Source of the DNA: Meconema thalassinum
Taxonomy: Eukaryota > Arthropoda > Insecta > Orthoptera > Tettigoniidae
Assembly: GCA_946902985.2 (NCBI GenBank)
Contig: OX336388.2
Span: 1,218,834,609-1,218,898,608 of the forward strand
Length of the DNA stretch: 64,000 nt
Reading direction: 5' to 3'
Shown: positions 51,101 through 64,000 of the stretch, piece by piece
Position numbering within the stretch: the stretch's first letter is position 1
Layout: every line of letters begins with the position of its first letter
Made by a program: the position numbers and the translations under genes
Notes under the pieces: model-generated
Seen by the model: only the letters and a program-made list of their open reading frames with translations
Databases searched by the model: none
Told to the model about the DNA's origin: nothing

Positions 51101-53565
51101 AAGTTATGACTTCCATAGTACATTGGCGCTGCTCGAGGCAACATTTGTGCCTTGCAGCGGCCTTCACAGTATGTACTAGCCACGCGTCTTGGTGAGGTGT
51201 ACCATAGCCAACTGAAGAGCCCATTGGTACACTGGGGCGAAAAGCTGGCAACTGTTTTGAGCTAGCCGGACCATTGTATCAAATTTATTTGTGAATTTGT
51301 TATGTACATAGCTCAATCGGACAATTTTCCATCCTGTTTCTTACGGGAAGAGATATTTCCAATATGGATTAGCAAGGTAAGCTAACATTATTTTTGAAAA
51401 GGATCTATGACTTCCATAGTACATTGACGCTGCTCGTGGCAACATTTGTGCCTTGCAGCGGCCTTCACAGTATGTACTAGCCACGCGTCTTGGCGAGGTA
51501 TACCATAACCAACTGAAGAGCCCATTGGTACACTGGGGCGAAACGCTGGCAACTGTTTTGAGCTAGCCGGACCATTGTATCAAATTTATTTGTGAATTTG
51601 TTATATACATAGCTCAATCGGACAATTTTCCATCCTGTTTCCTACGGGAGCAGATATTTCCAATATGGATTAGCAAGGTAAGCTAACATTATTTTTGATA
51701 GGAAGTTATGACTTCCTTAGTACATTGGCGCTGCTCGTGGCAACATTTGTGCCTTGCAGCGGCCTTCACAGTATGTACTAGCCACGCGTCTTGGTTAGGG
51801 GTACCATAACCAACTGAAGAGCCCATTGGTACACTGGGGCGAAACGCTGGCAACTGTTTTGAGCTAGCCGGACCATTGTATCAAATTTATTTGTGAATTT
51901 GTTATGTACATAGCTCAATCGGACAATTTTCCATCCTGTTTCCTTCGGGAACAGATATTTCCAATATGGATTAGCAAGGTAAGCTAACATTATTTTTGAA
52001 AGGAAGTTATGACTTCCATAGTACATTGGCGCTGCTCGTGGCAACATTTGTGCCTTGCAGCGGCCTTCACAGTATGTACTAGCCACGCGTCTTGGTGAGG
52101 TGTACCATAACCAACTGAAGAGCCCATTGGTACACTGGGGCGAAACGCTGGCAACTGTTTTGAGCTAGCCGGACCATTGTATCAAATTTATTTGTGAATT
52201 TGTTATGTACATAGCTCAATCGGACAATTTTCCATCCTGTTTCCTACGGGAACAGATATTTCCAATATGGATTAGCAAGGTAAGCTAACATTATTTTTGA
52301 AAGGAAGTTATGACTTCCATAGTACATTGGCGCTGCTCATGGCAACATTTGTGCCATGCAGCGGCCTTCACAGCATGTACTAGCCACGCGTCTTGGTGAG
52401 GTGTACCATAACCAACTGAAGAGCCCATTGGTACACTGGGGCGAAACGCTGGCTACTGTTTTGAGCTAGCCGGACCATTGTATCAAATTTATTTGTGAAT
52501 TTGTTATGTACATAGCTCAATCGGACAATTTTCCATCCTGTTTCCTACGGGAACAGATATTTCCAATATGGATTAGCAAGGTAAGCTAACATTATTTTTG
52601 AAAGGAAGTTATGACTTCCATAGTACATTGGCGCTGCTCATGGCAACATTTGTGCCTTGCAGCGGCCTTCACAGTATGTACTAGCCTCGCGTCTTGGTGA
52701 GGTGTACCATAGCCAACTGAAGAACCCATTGGTACACTGGGGCGAAACGCTGGCAACTGTTTTGAGCTAGCCGGACCATTGTATCAAATTTATTTGTGAA
52801 TTTGTTATGTACATAGCTCAATCGGACAATTTTCCATCCTGTTTCCTACGGCAACAGATATTTCCAATATGGATTAGCAAGGTAAGCTAACATTATTTTT
52901 GAAAAGGATTTATGACTTCCATAGTACATTGGCGCTGCTCGTGGCAACATTTGTGCCTTGCAGCGGCCTTCACAGTATGTACTAGCCACGCGTCTTGGTG
53001 AGGTATACCATAACCAACTGAAGAGCCCATTGGTACACTGGGGCGAAACGCTGGCAACTGTTTTGAGCTAGCCGGACCATTGTATCAAATTTATTTGTGA
53101 ATTTGTTATGTACATAGCTCAATCGGACAATTTTTCATCCTGTTTCCTACGGGAGCAGATATTTCCAATATGGATTAGCAAGGTAAGCTAACATTATTTT
53201 TGAAAGGAAGTTATGACTTCCTTGGTACATTGGCGCTGCTCGTGGCAACATTTGTGCCTTGCAGCGGCCTTCACAGTATGTACTAGCCACGCGTCTTGGT
53301 TAGGGGTACCATAACCAACTGAAGAGCCCATTGGTACACTGGGGCGAAACGCTGGCAACTGTTTTGAGCTAGCCGGACCATTGTATCAAATTTATTTGTG
53401 AATTTGTTATGTACATAGCTCAATCGGACAATTTTCCATCCTGTTTCCTACGGGAACAGATATTTACAATATGGATTAGCAAGGTAAGCTAACATTATTT
53501 TTGAAAGGAAATTATGACTTCCATAGTACATTGGCGCTGCTCGTGACAACATTTGTGCCTTGCAG

Positions 53566-53784
53566 CGGCCTTCACAGTATGTACTAGCCACGCGTCTTGG
53601 TGAGGTGTACCATAACCAACTGAAGAGCCCATTGGTTTACTGTGGCGAAACGCTGGCAACTGTTTTGAGCTGGCCGGACCATTGTATCAAATTTATTTGT
53701 GAATTTGTTATGTACATAGCTCAATCGGACAATTTTCCATCCTGTTTCCTACGGGAACAGATATTTCCAATATGGATTAGGAAG
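53566..53784 (+). other. Exon-like open segment, A4 copy with one altered codon
   Basis: A4 counterpart with the private two-base change near 53637 (GTA CAC to GTT TAC), which turns His to Tyr at codon 25 and leaves Val at codon 24 unchanged. The frame stays open. Confidence 0.28.
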
Positions 53785-55914
53785 GTAAGCTAACATTATT
53801 TTTGAAAGGAAGTTATGACTTCCATAGTACATTGGCGCTGCTCATGGCAACATATGTGCCTTGCAGCGCCCTTCACAGTATGTACTAGCCACGCGTCTTG
53901 GTGAGGTGTACCATAACCAACTGAAGAGCCCATTGGTACACTGGGGCGAAACGCTGGCAACTGTTTTGAGCTAGCCGGACCATTGTATCAAATTTATTTG
54001 TGAATTTGTTATGTACATAGCTCAATCGGACAATTTTCCATCCTGTTTCCTACGGGAACAGATATTTCCAATATGGATTAGCAAGGTAAGCTAACATTAT
54101 TTTTGAAAAGGATTTATGACTTCCATAGTACATTGGCGCTGCTCGTGGCAACATTTGTGCCTTGCAGCGGCCTTCACAGTATGTACTAGCCACGCGTCTT
54201 GGTGAGGTATACCATAACCAACTGAAGAGCCCATTGGTACACTGGGGCGAAACGCTGGCAACTGTTTTGAGCTAGCCGGACCATTGTATCAAATTTATTT
54301 GTGAATTTGTTATGTACATAGCTCAATCGGACAATTTTCCAACCTGTTTCCTACGGGAGCAGATATTTCCAATATGGATTAGCAAGGTAAGCTAACATTA
54401 TTTTTGAAAGGAAGTTATGACTTCTTTAGTACATTGGCGCTGCTCGTGGCAACATTTGTGCCTTGCAGCGGCCTTCACAGTATGTACTAGCCACGGGTCT
54501 TGGTTAGGGGTACCATAACCAACTGAAGAGCCCATTGGTACACTGGGGCGAAACGCTGGCAACTGTTTTGAGCTAGCCGGACCATTGTATCAAATTTATT
54601 TGTGAATTTGTTATGTACATAGCTCAATCGGACAATTTTCCATCCTGTTTCCTACGGGAAAAGATATTTCCAATATGGATTAGCAAGGTAAGCTAACATT
54701 ATTTTTGAAAGGAATTTATGACATCCATAGTACATTGGCGCTGCTCGTGGCAACATTTGTGCCTTGCAGCGGCCTTCACAGTATGTACTAGCCACGCGAC
54801 TTGGTGAGGTGTACCATAACCAACTGAAGAGTCCATTGGTACACTGGGGCGAAACGATGGCAACTGTTTTGAGCTAGCCGGACCATTGTATCAAATTTAT
54901 TTGTGAATTTATTATGTACATAGCTCAATCGGACAATTTTCCATCCTGTTTCCTACGGGAACAGATATTTCCAATATGGATTAGCAAGGTAAGCTAACAT
55001 TATTTTTGAAAGGAAGTTATGACTTCCATAGTACATTGGCGCTGCTCATGGCAACATTTGTGCCTTGCAGCGGCCTTCACAGCATGTACTAGCCACGCGT
55101 CTTGGTGAGGTGTACCATAACCTACTGAAGAGCCCATTGGTACACTGGGGCGAAACGCTGGCAACTGTTTTGAGCTAGCTGGACCATTGTATCAAATTTA
55201 TTTGTGAATTTGTTATGTACATAGCTCAATCGGACAATTTTCCATCCTGTTTCCTACGGGAACAGATATTTCCAATATGGATTAGCAAGGTAAGCTAACA
55301 TTATTATTGAAAGGAAGTTATGACTTCCATAGTACATTGGCGCTGCTCGTGGCAACATTTGTGCCTTGCAGCGACCTTCACAGTATGTACTATCCACGCG
55401 TCTTGGTTAGGGGTACCATAACCAACTGAAGAGCCCATTGGTACACTGGAGCGAAACGCTGGCAACAGTTTTGAGCTAGCCGGACCATTGTATCAAATTT
55501 ATTTGTGAATTTGTTATGTGCATAGCTCAATCGGACAATTTTCCATCCTGTTTCCTACGGGAACAGATATTTCCAATATGGATTAGCAAGGTAAGCTAAC
55601 ATTATTTTTTAAAGGAAGTTATGACTTCCATAGCACATTGGCGTTGCTCGTGGCAACATTTGTGCCTTGCAGCGGCCTTCACAGTATGTACTAGCCACGC
55701 GTCTTGGTGAGGTGTACCATAACCAACTGAAGAGCCCATTGGTACACTGGGGCGAAACGCTGGCAACTGATTTGAGCTAGCCGGACCATTGTATCAAATT
55801 TATTTGTGAATTTGTTATGTACATAGCTCAATCGGACAATTTTCCATCCTGTTTCCTACGGGAACAGATATTTCCAATATGGATTAGCAAGGTAAGCTAA
55901 CATTATTTTTGAAA

Positions 55915-55930
55915 GGAAGTTATAACTTCC
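55915..55930. other. Perfect 16-bp palindrome (A4)
   Basis: A4 counterpart, 26 monomers after the A3 copy. The palindrome is confined to one monomer of block A. Confidence 0.85.
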
Positions 55931-58439
55931 ATAGTACATTGGCGCCGCTCGTGGCAATATTTGTGCCTTGCAGCGGCCTTCACAGTATGTACTAGCCACG
56001 CGTCTTGGTTAGGTGTACCATAACCAACTGAAGAGCCCATTGGTACACTGGGGCGAAACGCTGGCAACTGTTTTGAGCTAGCCGGACCATTGTATCAAAT
56101 TTATTTGTGAATTTGTTATGTACATAGCTCAATCGGACAATTTTCCATCCTGTTTCCTACGGGAACAGATATTTCCAATATGGATTAGCAAGGTAAGCTA
56201 ACATTATTTTTGAAAAGGATTTATGACTTCCATAGTACATTGGCGCTGCTCGTGGCAACATTTGTGCCTTGCAGCGGCCTTCACAGTATGTACTAGCCAC
56301 GCGTCTTGGTGAGGTATACCATAACCAACTGAAGAGCCCATTGGTACACTGGGGCGAAACGCTGGCAACTGTTTTGGGCTAGCCGGACCATTGTATCAAA
56401 TTTATTTGTGAATTTGTTATGTACATAGCTCAATCGGACAATTTTCCATCCTGTTTCCTACGGGAGCAGATATTTCCTATATGGATTAGCAAGGTAAGCT
56501 AACATTATTTTTGAAAGGAAGTTATGACTTCCTTAGTACATTGGCGCTGCTCGTGGCAACATTTGTGCCTTGCAGCGGCCTTCACAGTATGTACTAGCCA
56601 CGCGTCTTGGTTAGGGGTACCATAACCAACTGGAGAGCCCATTGGTACACTGGGGCGAAACGCTGGCAACTGTTTTGAGCTAGCCGGACCATTGTATCAA
56701 ATTTATTTAAGAATTTGTTATGTACATAGCTCAATCGGACAATTTTCCATCCTGTTTCCTACGGGAACAGATATTTCCAATATGGATTAGCAAGGTAAGC
56801 TAACATTATTTTTGAAAGGAAGTTATGACTTCCATAGTACATTGGCGCTGCTCGTGGCAACATTTGTGCCTTGCAGCGGCCTTCACAGTATGTACTAGCC
56901 ACGCGTCTTGGTGAGGTGTACCATAACCAACTGAAGAGCCCATTGGTACACTGGGGCGAAACGCTGGCAACTGTTTTGAGCTAGCCGGACCATTGTATCA
57001 AATTTATTTGTGAATTTGTTATGTACATAGCTCAATCGGACAATTTTCCATCCTGTTTCCTACGGGAAAAGATATTTCCAATATGGATTAGCAAGGTAAG
57101 CGAACATTATTTTTGAAAGGAAGTTATGACTTCCATAGTACATTGGCGCTGCTCGTGGCAACATTTGTGCCTTGCAGCGGCCTTCACAGTATGTACTAGC
57201 CACGCGTCTTGGTGAGGTGTACCATAACCATCTGAAGAGTCCATTGGTACACTGGGGCGAAACGCTGGCAACTGTTTTGAGCTAGCCGGACCATTGTATC
57301 AAATTTATTTGTGAATTTGTTATGTACATAGCTCAATCGGACAATTTTCCATCCTGTTTTCTACGGGAACAGATATTTCCAATATGGATTAGCAAGGTAA
57401 GCTAACATTATTTTTGAAAGGAAGTTATGACTTCCATAGTACATTGGCGCTGCTCATGGCAACATTTGTGCCTTGCAGCGGCCTTCACAGTATGTACTAG
57501 CCACGCGTCTTGGTGAGGTTTACCATAGCCAACTGAAGAGCCCATTGGTACACTGGGGCGAAACGCTGGCAACTGTTTTGAGCTAGCCGGACCATTGTAT
57601 CAAATTTATTTGTGAATTTGTTATGTACATAGCTCAATCGGACAATTTTCCATCCTGTTTCCTACGGGAACAGATATTTCCAATATGGATTAACAAGGTA
57701 AGCTAACATTATTTTTGAAAGGAAGTTACGACTTCCATAGTACATTGGCGCTGCTCGTGGCAACATTTGTGCCTCGCAGCGGCCTTCACAGTATGTACTA
57801 GCCACGCGTCTTGGTGAGGTGTACCATAGCCAACTGAAGAGCCCATTGGTACACTGGGGCGAAACGCTGGCAACTGTTTTGAGCTAGCCAGACCATTGTA
57901 TCAAATTTATTTGTGAATTTGTTATGTACATAGCTCAATCGGACAATTTTCCATCCTGTTTCCTAAGGGAACAGATATTTCCAATATGGATTAGCAAGGT
58001 AAGCTAACATTATTTTTGAAAAGGATTTATGACTTCCATAGTACATTGGCGCTGCTCGTGGCAACATTTGTGCCTTTCAGCGGCCTTCACAGTATGTACT
58101 AGCCACGCGTCTTGGTGAGGTATACCATAACCAACTGAAGAGCCCATTGGTACACTGGGGCGAAACGCTGGCAACTGTTTTGAGCTAGCCGGACCATTGT
58201 ATCAAATTTATTTGTGAATTTGTTATGTACATAGCTCAATCGGACAATTTTCCATCCTGTTTCCTACGGGAACAGATATTTCCAATATGGATTAGCAAGG
58301 TAAGCTAACATTATTTTTGAAAAGGATTTATGACTTCCATAGTACATTGGCGCTGCTCGTGGCAACATTTGTGCCTTGCAGCGGCCTTCACAGTATGTAC
58401 TAGCCACGCGTCTTGGTGAGGTATACCATAACCAACTGA

Positions 58440-61400
58440 AGAGCCCATTGGTACACTGGGGCGAAACGCTGGCAACTGTTTTGAGCTAGCCGGACCATTG
58501 TATCAAATTTATTTGTGAATTTGTTATGTACATAGCTCAATCGGACAATTTTCCATCCTGTTTCCTACGGGAACAGATATTTCCAATATGGATTAGCAAG
58601 GTAAGCTAACATTATTTTTGAAAGGAAGTTATGACTTCCATAGTACATTGGCGCTGCTCGTGGCAACATTTGTGCCTTGCAGCGGCCTTCACAGTATGTA
58701 CTAGCCACGCGTCTTGGTGAGGTGTACCATAACCAACTGAAGAGCCCATTGGTACACTGGGGCGAAACGCTGGCAACTGTTTTGAGCTAGCCGGACCATT
58801 GTATCAAATTTATTTGTGAATTTGTTATGTACATAGCTCAATCGGACAATTTTCCATCCTGTTTCCTACGGGAACAGATATTTCCAATATGGATTAGCAA
58901 GGTAAGCTAACATTATTTTTGAAAGGAAGTTATGACTTCCATAGTACATTGGCGCTGCTCATGGCAACATTTGTGCCTTGCAGCGGCCTTCACAGTATGT
59001 ACTAGCCACGCGTCTTGGTGAGGTGTACCATAGCCAACTGAAGAGCCCATTGGTACACTGGGGCGAAACGCTGGCAACTGTTTTGAGCTAGCCGGACCAT
59101 TGTATCAAATTTATTTGTGAATTTGTAATGTACATAGCTCAATCGGACAATTTTCCATCCTGTTTCCTACGGGAACAGATATTTCCAATATGGATTAGCA
59201 AGGTAAGCTAACATTATTTTTGAAAAGGATTTATGACTTCCATAGTACATTGGCACTGCTCGTGGCAACATTTGTGCCTTGCAGCGGCCTTCACAGTATG
59301 TACTAGCCACGCGTCTTGGTGAGGTATACCATAACCAACTGAAGAGCCCATTGGTACACTGGGGCGAAACGCTGGCAACTGTTTTGAGCTAGCCGGACCA
59401 TTGTATCAAATTTATTTGTGAATTTGTTATGTACATAGCTCAATCGGACAATTTTCCATCCTGTTTCCTACGGGAGCAGATATTTCCAATATGGATTAGC
59501 AAGGTAAGCTAACATTATTTTTGAAAGGAAGTTATGACTTCCTTAGTACATTGGCGCTGCTCGTGGCAACATTTGTGCCTTGCAGCGGCCTTCACAGTAT
59601 GTACTAGCCACGCGTCTTGGTTAGGGGTACCATAACCAACTGAAGAGCCCATTGGTACACTGGGGCGAAACGCTGGCAACTGTTTTGAGCTAGCCGGACC
59701 ATTGTATCAAATTTATTTGTGAATTTGTTATGTACATAGCTCAATCGGACAATTTTCCATCCTGTTTCCTACGGGAACAGATATTTCCAATATGGATTAG
59801 CAAGGTAAGCTAACATTATTTTTGAAAGGAAGTTATGACTTCCATAGTACATTGGCGCTGCTCGTGGCAACATTTGTGCCTTGCAGCGGCCTTCACAGTA
59901 TTTACTAGCCACGCGTCTTGGTGAGGTGTACCATAACCAACTGAAGAGCCCATTGGTACACTGGGGCGAAACGCTGGCAACTGTTTTGAGCTAGCCGGAC
60001 CATTGTATCAAATTTATTTGTGAATTTGTTATGTACATAGCTCAATCGGACAATTTTCCATCCTGTTTCCTACGGGAACAGATATTTCCAATATGGATTA
60101 GCAAGGAAAGCTAACATTATTTTTGAAAGGAAGTTATGACTTCCATAGTACATTGGCGCTGCTCATGGCAACATTTGTGCCTTGCAGCGGCCTTCACAGT
60201 ATGTACTAGCCACGCGTCTTGGTGAGGTGTACCATAACCAACTGAAGAGCCCATTGGTACACTGGGGCGAAACGCTGGCAACTTTTTTGAGCTAGCCGGA
60301 CCATTGTATCAAATTTATTTGTGAATTTGTTATGTACATAGCTCAATCGGACAATTTTCCATCCTGTTTCCTACGGGAACAGATATTTCCAATATGGATT
60401 AGCAAGGTAAGCTAACATTATTTTTGAAAGGAAGTTATGACTTCCATAGTACATTGGCGCTGCTCGTGGCAACATTTGTGCCTTGCAGCGGCCTTCACAG
60501 TATGTACTAGCCACGCGTCTTGGTGAGGTGTACCATAGCCAACTGAAGAGCCCATTGGTACACTGGGGCGAAACGCTGGCAACTGTTTTGAGCTAGCCGG
60601 ACCATTGTATCAAATTTATTTGTGAATTTGTTATGTACATAGCTCAATCGGACAATTTTCCATCCTGTTTGCTACGGGAACAGATATTTCCAATGTGGAT
60701 TAGCAAGGTAAGCTAACATTATTTTTGAAAAGGATTTATGACTTCCATAGTACATTGGCGCTGCTCGTGGCAACATTTGTGCCTTGCAGCGGCCTTCACA
60801 GTATGTACTAGCCACGCGTCTTGGTGAGGTATACCATAACCAACTGAAGAGCCCATTGGTACACTGGGGCGAAACGCTGGCAACTGTTTTGAGCTAGCCG
60901 GACCATTGTATCAAATTTATTTGTGAATTTGTTATGTACATAGCTCAATCGGACAATTTTCCAACCTGTTTCCTACGGGAGCAGATATTTCCAATATGGA
61001 TTAGCAAGGTAAGCTAACATTATTTTTGAAAGGAAGTTATGACTTCTTTAGTACATTGGCGCTGCTCGTGGCAACATTTGTGCCTTGCAGCGGCCTTCAC
61101 AGTATGTACTAGCCACGGGTCTTGGTTAGGGGTACCATAACCAACTGAAGAGCCCATTGGTACACTGGGGCGAAACGCTGGCAACTGTTTTGAGCTAGCC
61201 GGACCATTGTATCAAATTTATTTGTGAATTTGTTATGTACATAGCTCAATCGGACAATTTTCCATCCTGTTTCCTACGGGAAAAGATATTTCCAATATGG
61301 ATTAGCAAGGTAAGCTAACATTATTTTTGAAAGGAAGTTATGACTTCCATAGTACATTGGCGCTGCTCGTGGCAACATTTGTGCCTTGCAGCGGCCTTCA

Positions 61401-62584
61401 CAGTATGTACTAGCCACGCGTCTTGGTGAGGTGTACCATAACCAACTGAAGAGTCCATTGGTACACTGGGGCGAAACGCTGGCAACTGTTTTGAGCTAGC
61501 CGGACCATTGTATCAAATTTATTTGTGAATTTGTTATGTACATAGCTCAATCGGACAATTTTCCATCCTGTTTTCTACGGGAACAGATATTTCCAATATG
61601 GATTAGCAAGGTAAGCTAACATTATTTTTGAAAGGAAGTTATGACTTCCATAGTACATTGGCGCTGCTCATGGCAACATTTGTGCCTTGCAGCGGCCTTC
61701 ACAGTATGTACTAGCCACGCGTCTTGGTGAGGTGTACCATAGCCAACTGAAGAGCCCATTGGTACACTGGGGCGAAACGCTGGCAACTGTTTTGAGCTAG
61801 CCGGACCATTGTATCAAATTTATTTGTGAATTTGTTATGTACATAGCTCAATCGGACAATTTTCCATCCTGTTTGCTACGGGAACAGATATTTCCAATAT
61901 GGATTAGCAAGGTAAGCTAACATTATTTTTGAAAAGGATCTATGACTTCCATAGTACATTGACGCTGCTCGTGGCAACATTTGTGCCTTGCAGCGGCCTT
62001 CACAGTATGTACTAGCCACGCGTCTTGGTGAGGTATACCATAACCAACTGAAGAGCCCATTGGTACACTGGGGCGAAACGCTGGCAACTGTTTTGAGCTA
62101 GCCGGACCATTGTATCAAATTTGTTTGTGAATTTGTTATATACATAGCTCAATCGGACAATTTTCCATCCTGTTTCCTACGGGAACAGATATTTCCAATA
62201 TGGATTAGCAAGGTAAGCTAACATTATTTTTGAAAGGAAGTTATGACTTCCTTAGTACATTGGCGCTGCTCGTGGCAACATTTGTGCCTTGCAGCGACCT
62301 TCACAGTATGTACTAGCCACGCGTCTTGGTTAGGGGTACCATAACCAACTGAAGAGCCCATTGGTACACTGGGGCGAAACGCTGGCAACTGTTTTGAGCT
62401 AGCCGGACCATTGTATCAAATTTATTTGTGAATTTGTTATGTACATAGCTCAATCGGACAATTTTCCATCCTGTTTCCTACGGGAACAGATATTTCCAAT
62501 ATGGATTAGCAAGGTAAGCTAACATTATTTTTGAAAGGAAGTTATGACTTCCATAGTACATTGGCGCTGCTCGTGGCAACATTT
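58440..62584 (+). repeat. Block D3
   Basis: Copy of D1 at the macro offset of 43,344 bp. Every rare D1 mark I checked is present: GTAATGTAC near 59125, TATTTAC near 59899, AAGGAAAGC near 60105, AACTTTTTTGAG near 60280 and CAATGTGG near 60690. I saw no difference from D1. Confidence 0.88.
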
Positions 62585-64000
62585 GTGCCTTGCAGCGGCC
62601 TTCACAGTATGTACTAGCCACGCGTCTTGGTGAGGTGTACCATAACCAACTGAAGAGCCCATTGGTACACTGGGGCGAAACGCTGGCAACTGTTTTGAGC
62701 TAGCCGGACCATTGTATCAAATTTATTTGTGAATTTGTTATGTACATAGCTCAATCGGACAATTTTCCATCCTGTTTCCTACGGGAACAGATATTTCCAA
62801 TATGGATTAGCAAGGTAAGCTAACATTATTTTTGAAAGGAAGTTATGACTTCCATAGTACATTGGCGCTGCTCATGGCAACATTTGTGCCTTGCAGCGGC
62901 CTTCACAGCATGTACTAGCCACGCGTCTTGGTGAGGTGTACCATAACCAACTGAAGAGCCCATTGGTACACTGGGGCGAAACGCTGGCTACTGTTTTGAG
63001 CTAGCCGGACCATTGTATCAAATTTATTTGTGAATTTGTTATGTACATAGCTCAATCGGACAATTTTCCATCCTGTTTCCTACGGGAACAGATATTTCCA
63101 ATATGGATTAGCAAGGTAAGCTAACATTATTTTTGAAAGGAAGTTATGACTTCCATAGTACATTGGCGCTGCTCATGGCAACATTTGTGCCTTGCAGCGG
63201 CCTTCACAGTATGTACTAGCCACGCGTCTTGGTGAGGTGTACCATAGCCAACTGAAGAACCCATTGGTACACTGGGGCGAAACGCTGGCAACTGTTTTGA
63301 GCTAGCCGGACCATTGTATCAAATTTATTTGTGAATTTGTTATGTACATAGCTCAATCGGACAATTTTCCATCCTGTTTCCTACGGGAACAGATATTTCC
63401 AATATGGATTAGCAAGGTAAGCTAACATTATTTTTGAAAAGGATTTATGACTTTCATAGTACATTGGCGCTGCTCGTGGCAACATTTGTGCCTTGCAGCG
63501 GCCTTCACAGTATGTACTAGCCACGCGTCTTGGTGAGGTATACCATAACCAACTGAAGAGCCCATTGGTACACTGGGGCGAAACGCTGGCAACTGTTTTG
63601 AGCTAGCCGGACCATTGTATCAAATTTATTTGTGAATTTGTTATGTACATAGCTCAATCGGACAATTTTTCATCCTGTTTCCTACGGGAGCAGATATTTC
63701 CAATATGGATTAGCAAGGTAAGCTAACATTATTTTTGAAAGGAAGTTATGACTTCCTTAGTACATTGGCGCTGCTCGTGGCAACATTTGTGCCTTGCAGC
63801 GGCCTTCACAGTATGTACTAGCCACGCGTCTTGGTTAGGGGTACCATAACCAACTGAAGAGCCCATTGGTACACTGGGGCGAAACGCTGGCAAATATTTT
63901 GAGCTAGCCGGACCATTGTATCAAATTTATTTGTGAATTTGTTATGTACATAGCTCAATCGGACAATTTTCCATCCTGTTTCCTACGGGAACAGATATTT
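61904..64000 (+). repeat. Block C2, cut by the window end
   Basis: Copy of C1 at the macro offset of 43,344 bp, with the shared GTTTGTG change near 62123, GGCTACTG near 62986, GACTTTCATAG near 63450 and AAATATTTT near 63891. The last monomer starts at 63858 and is truncated after 143 bp. Nothing in the sequence suggests that the array ends here. Confidence 0.88.

Larger units (their letters stand above)
50915..58439 (+). repeat. Block A4, 25 of the 26 A monomers
   Basis: Tandem copy of A3 at an offset of 7,826 bp. It matches A3 through monomer 25, then passes into block D3 at 58440 just as A2 passes into D1 at 15096. The pair A3-A4 therefore has the same structure as A1-A2, which implies that the 26-monomer duplication came before the 144-monomer one. 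The only private difference I noticed is the two-base change near 53637. Confidence 0.9.
1..64000. repeat. 301-bp satellite DNA array, 212 monomers plus a partial
   Basis: Every part of the window is a head-to-tail copy of one 301-bp unit. With AGAGCCCATTGG as position 1, monomers start at 1+301k up to the insertion at 4134-4178 and at 46+301k afterwards; the last start is 63858, which is 46+301x212. Apart from that insertion there is no net indel in 64 kb, so copies differ by substitutions only, typically a few per monomer. All copies face the same way. The consensus has 131 G+C in 301 bases and 10 CpG, against about 14 expected from composition. No single-copy DNA, gene or transposon interrupts it. 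This is classic eukaryotic satellite organisation. Family, species and chromosomal location cannot be told from the sequence. Confidence 0.98.
43089..64000 (+). repeat. Macro-repeat copy 2 (144-monomer period)
   Basis: Second copy of the segment at 1-20656. It holds the uninterrupted 26-monomer form of block A (43089-50914), so it shows the state before the monomer loss and the 45-bp insertion seen in copy 1. A private two-base change lies near 53637 (GGTTTACTG where the other copies have GGTACACTG). The copy runs off the right edge of the window. Confidence 0.9.

Noticed and set aside
1..64000. CRISPR array
   Set aside because: Direct repetition has a 301-bp period with no spacers between short repeats, and no cas-like genes are present.
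1..64000. Assembly artefact as the full explanation of the macro-repeat
   Set aside because: Each copy has private substitutions, and one has a monomer loss and an insertion, which pure duplication of contigs would not give. It cannot be fully excluded without the reads.

Overview
The whole 64 kb is one uninterrupted, head-to-tail satellite DNA array. No protein gene, rRNA, tRNA, transposon or unique single-copy DNA is visible. The monomer is 301 bp long and about 43-44% GC. It starts (arbitrary phase) at base 1, and 212 complete copies plus 143 bp of another fit the window. The only net length change I can find is one 45-bp insertion at 4134-4178: monomer starts fall at 1+301k before it and at 46+301k after it, all the way to 63858. 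Array size, homogeneity and multi-level repeat structure point to eukaryotic heterochromatin (centromeric, pericentromeric, subtelomeric or accessory/sex chromosome). I do not recognise the satellite family and cannot name the organism.

The array is organised at several nested levels. (1) The 301-bp monomer. (2) Sequence subtypes in a recurrent order (here called alpha, beta, gamma, delta, epsilon), with alpha recurring mostly every 4 or 5 monomers. (3) A 14-monomer higher-order repeat (4,214 bp, 5+4+5), clearest at 21417-25630, 27437-31650 and 31651-35864. (4) A 26-monomer block (7,826 bp) present as adjacent pairs: A1/A2 at 1-15095 and A3/A4 at 43089-58439. (5) A macro-repeat of 144 monomers (43,344 bp): 1-20656 reappears as 43089-64000, differing by eye only in a handful of substitutions, one missing monomer and the 45-bp insertion.

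Layout: A1 1-7570; A2 7571-15095; D1 15096-19240; C1 (diverged partial copy of block A) 18560-21115; first 14-mer unit 21417-25630; a six-monomer linker 25631-27436; two adjacent 14-mer units 27437-35864 (the second overlapping D2, 33758-37900, which copies D1); a mosaic 37901-43088; A3 43089-50914; A4 50915-58439; D3 58440-62584; and C2 61904-64000, cut by the window end.

The main signals for follow-up are the 144-monomer macro-period, the isolated poly(A)-tailed insertion, a monomer that directly records an unequal exchange, and an exon-like architecture inside each monomer. In that architecture a consensus-like splice donor and acceptor flank a 219-nt, phase-0 segment, open apart from one amber codon in the consensus, which would keep its frame from monomer to monomer only if an 82-nt interval were removed. 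Short open frames of 77-102 codons exist, but they are by-products of point mutations in particular monomers, and I do not annotate them as genes.
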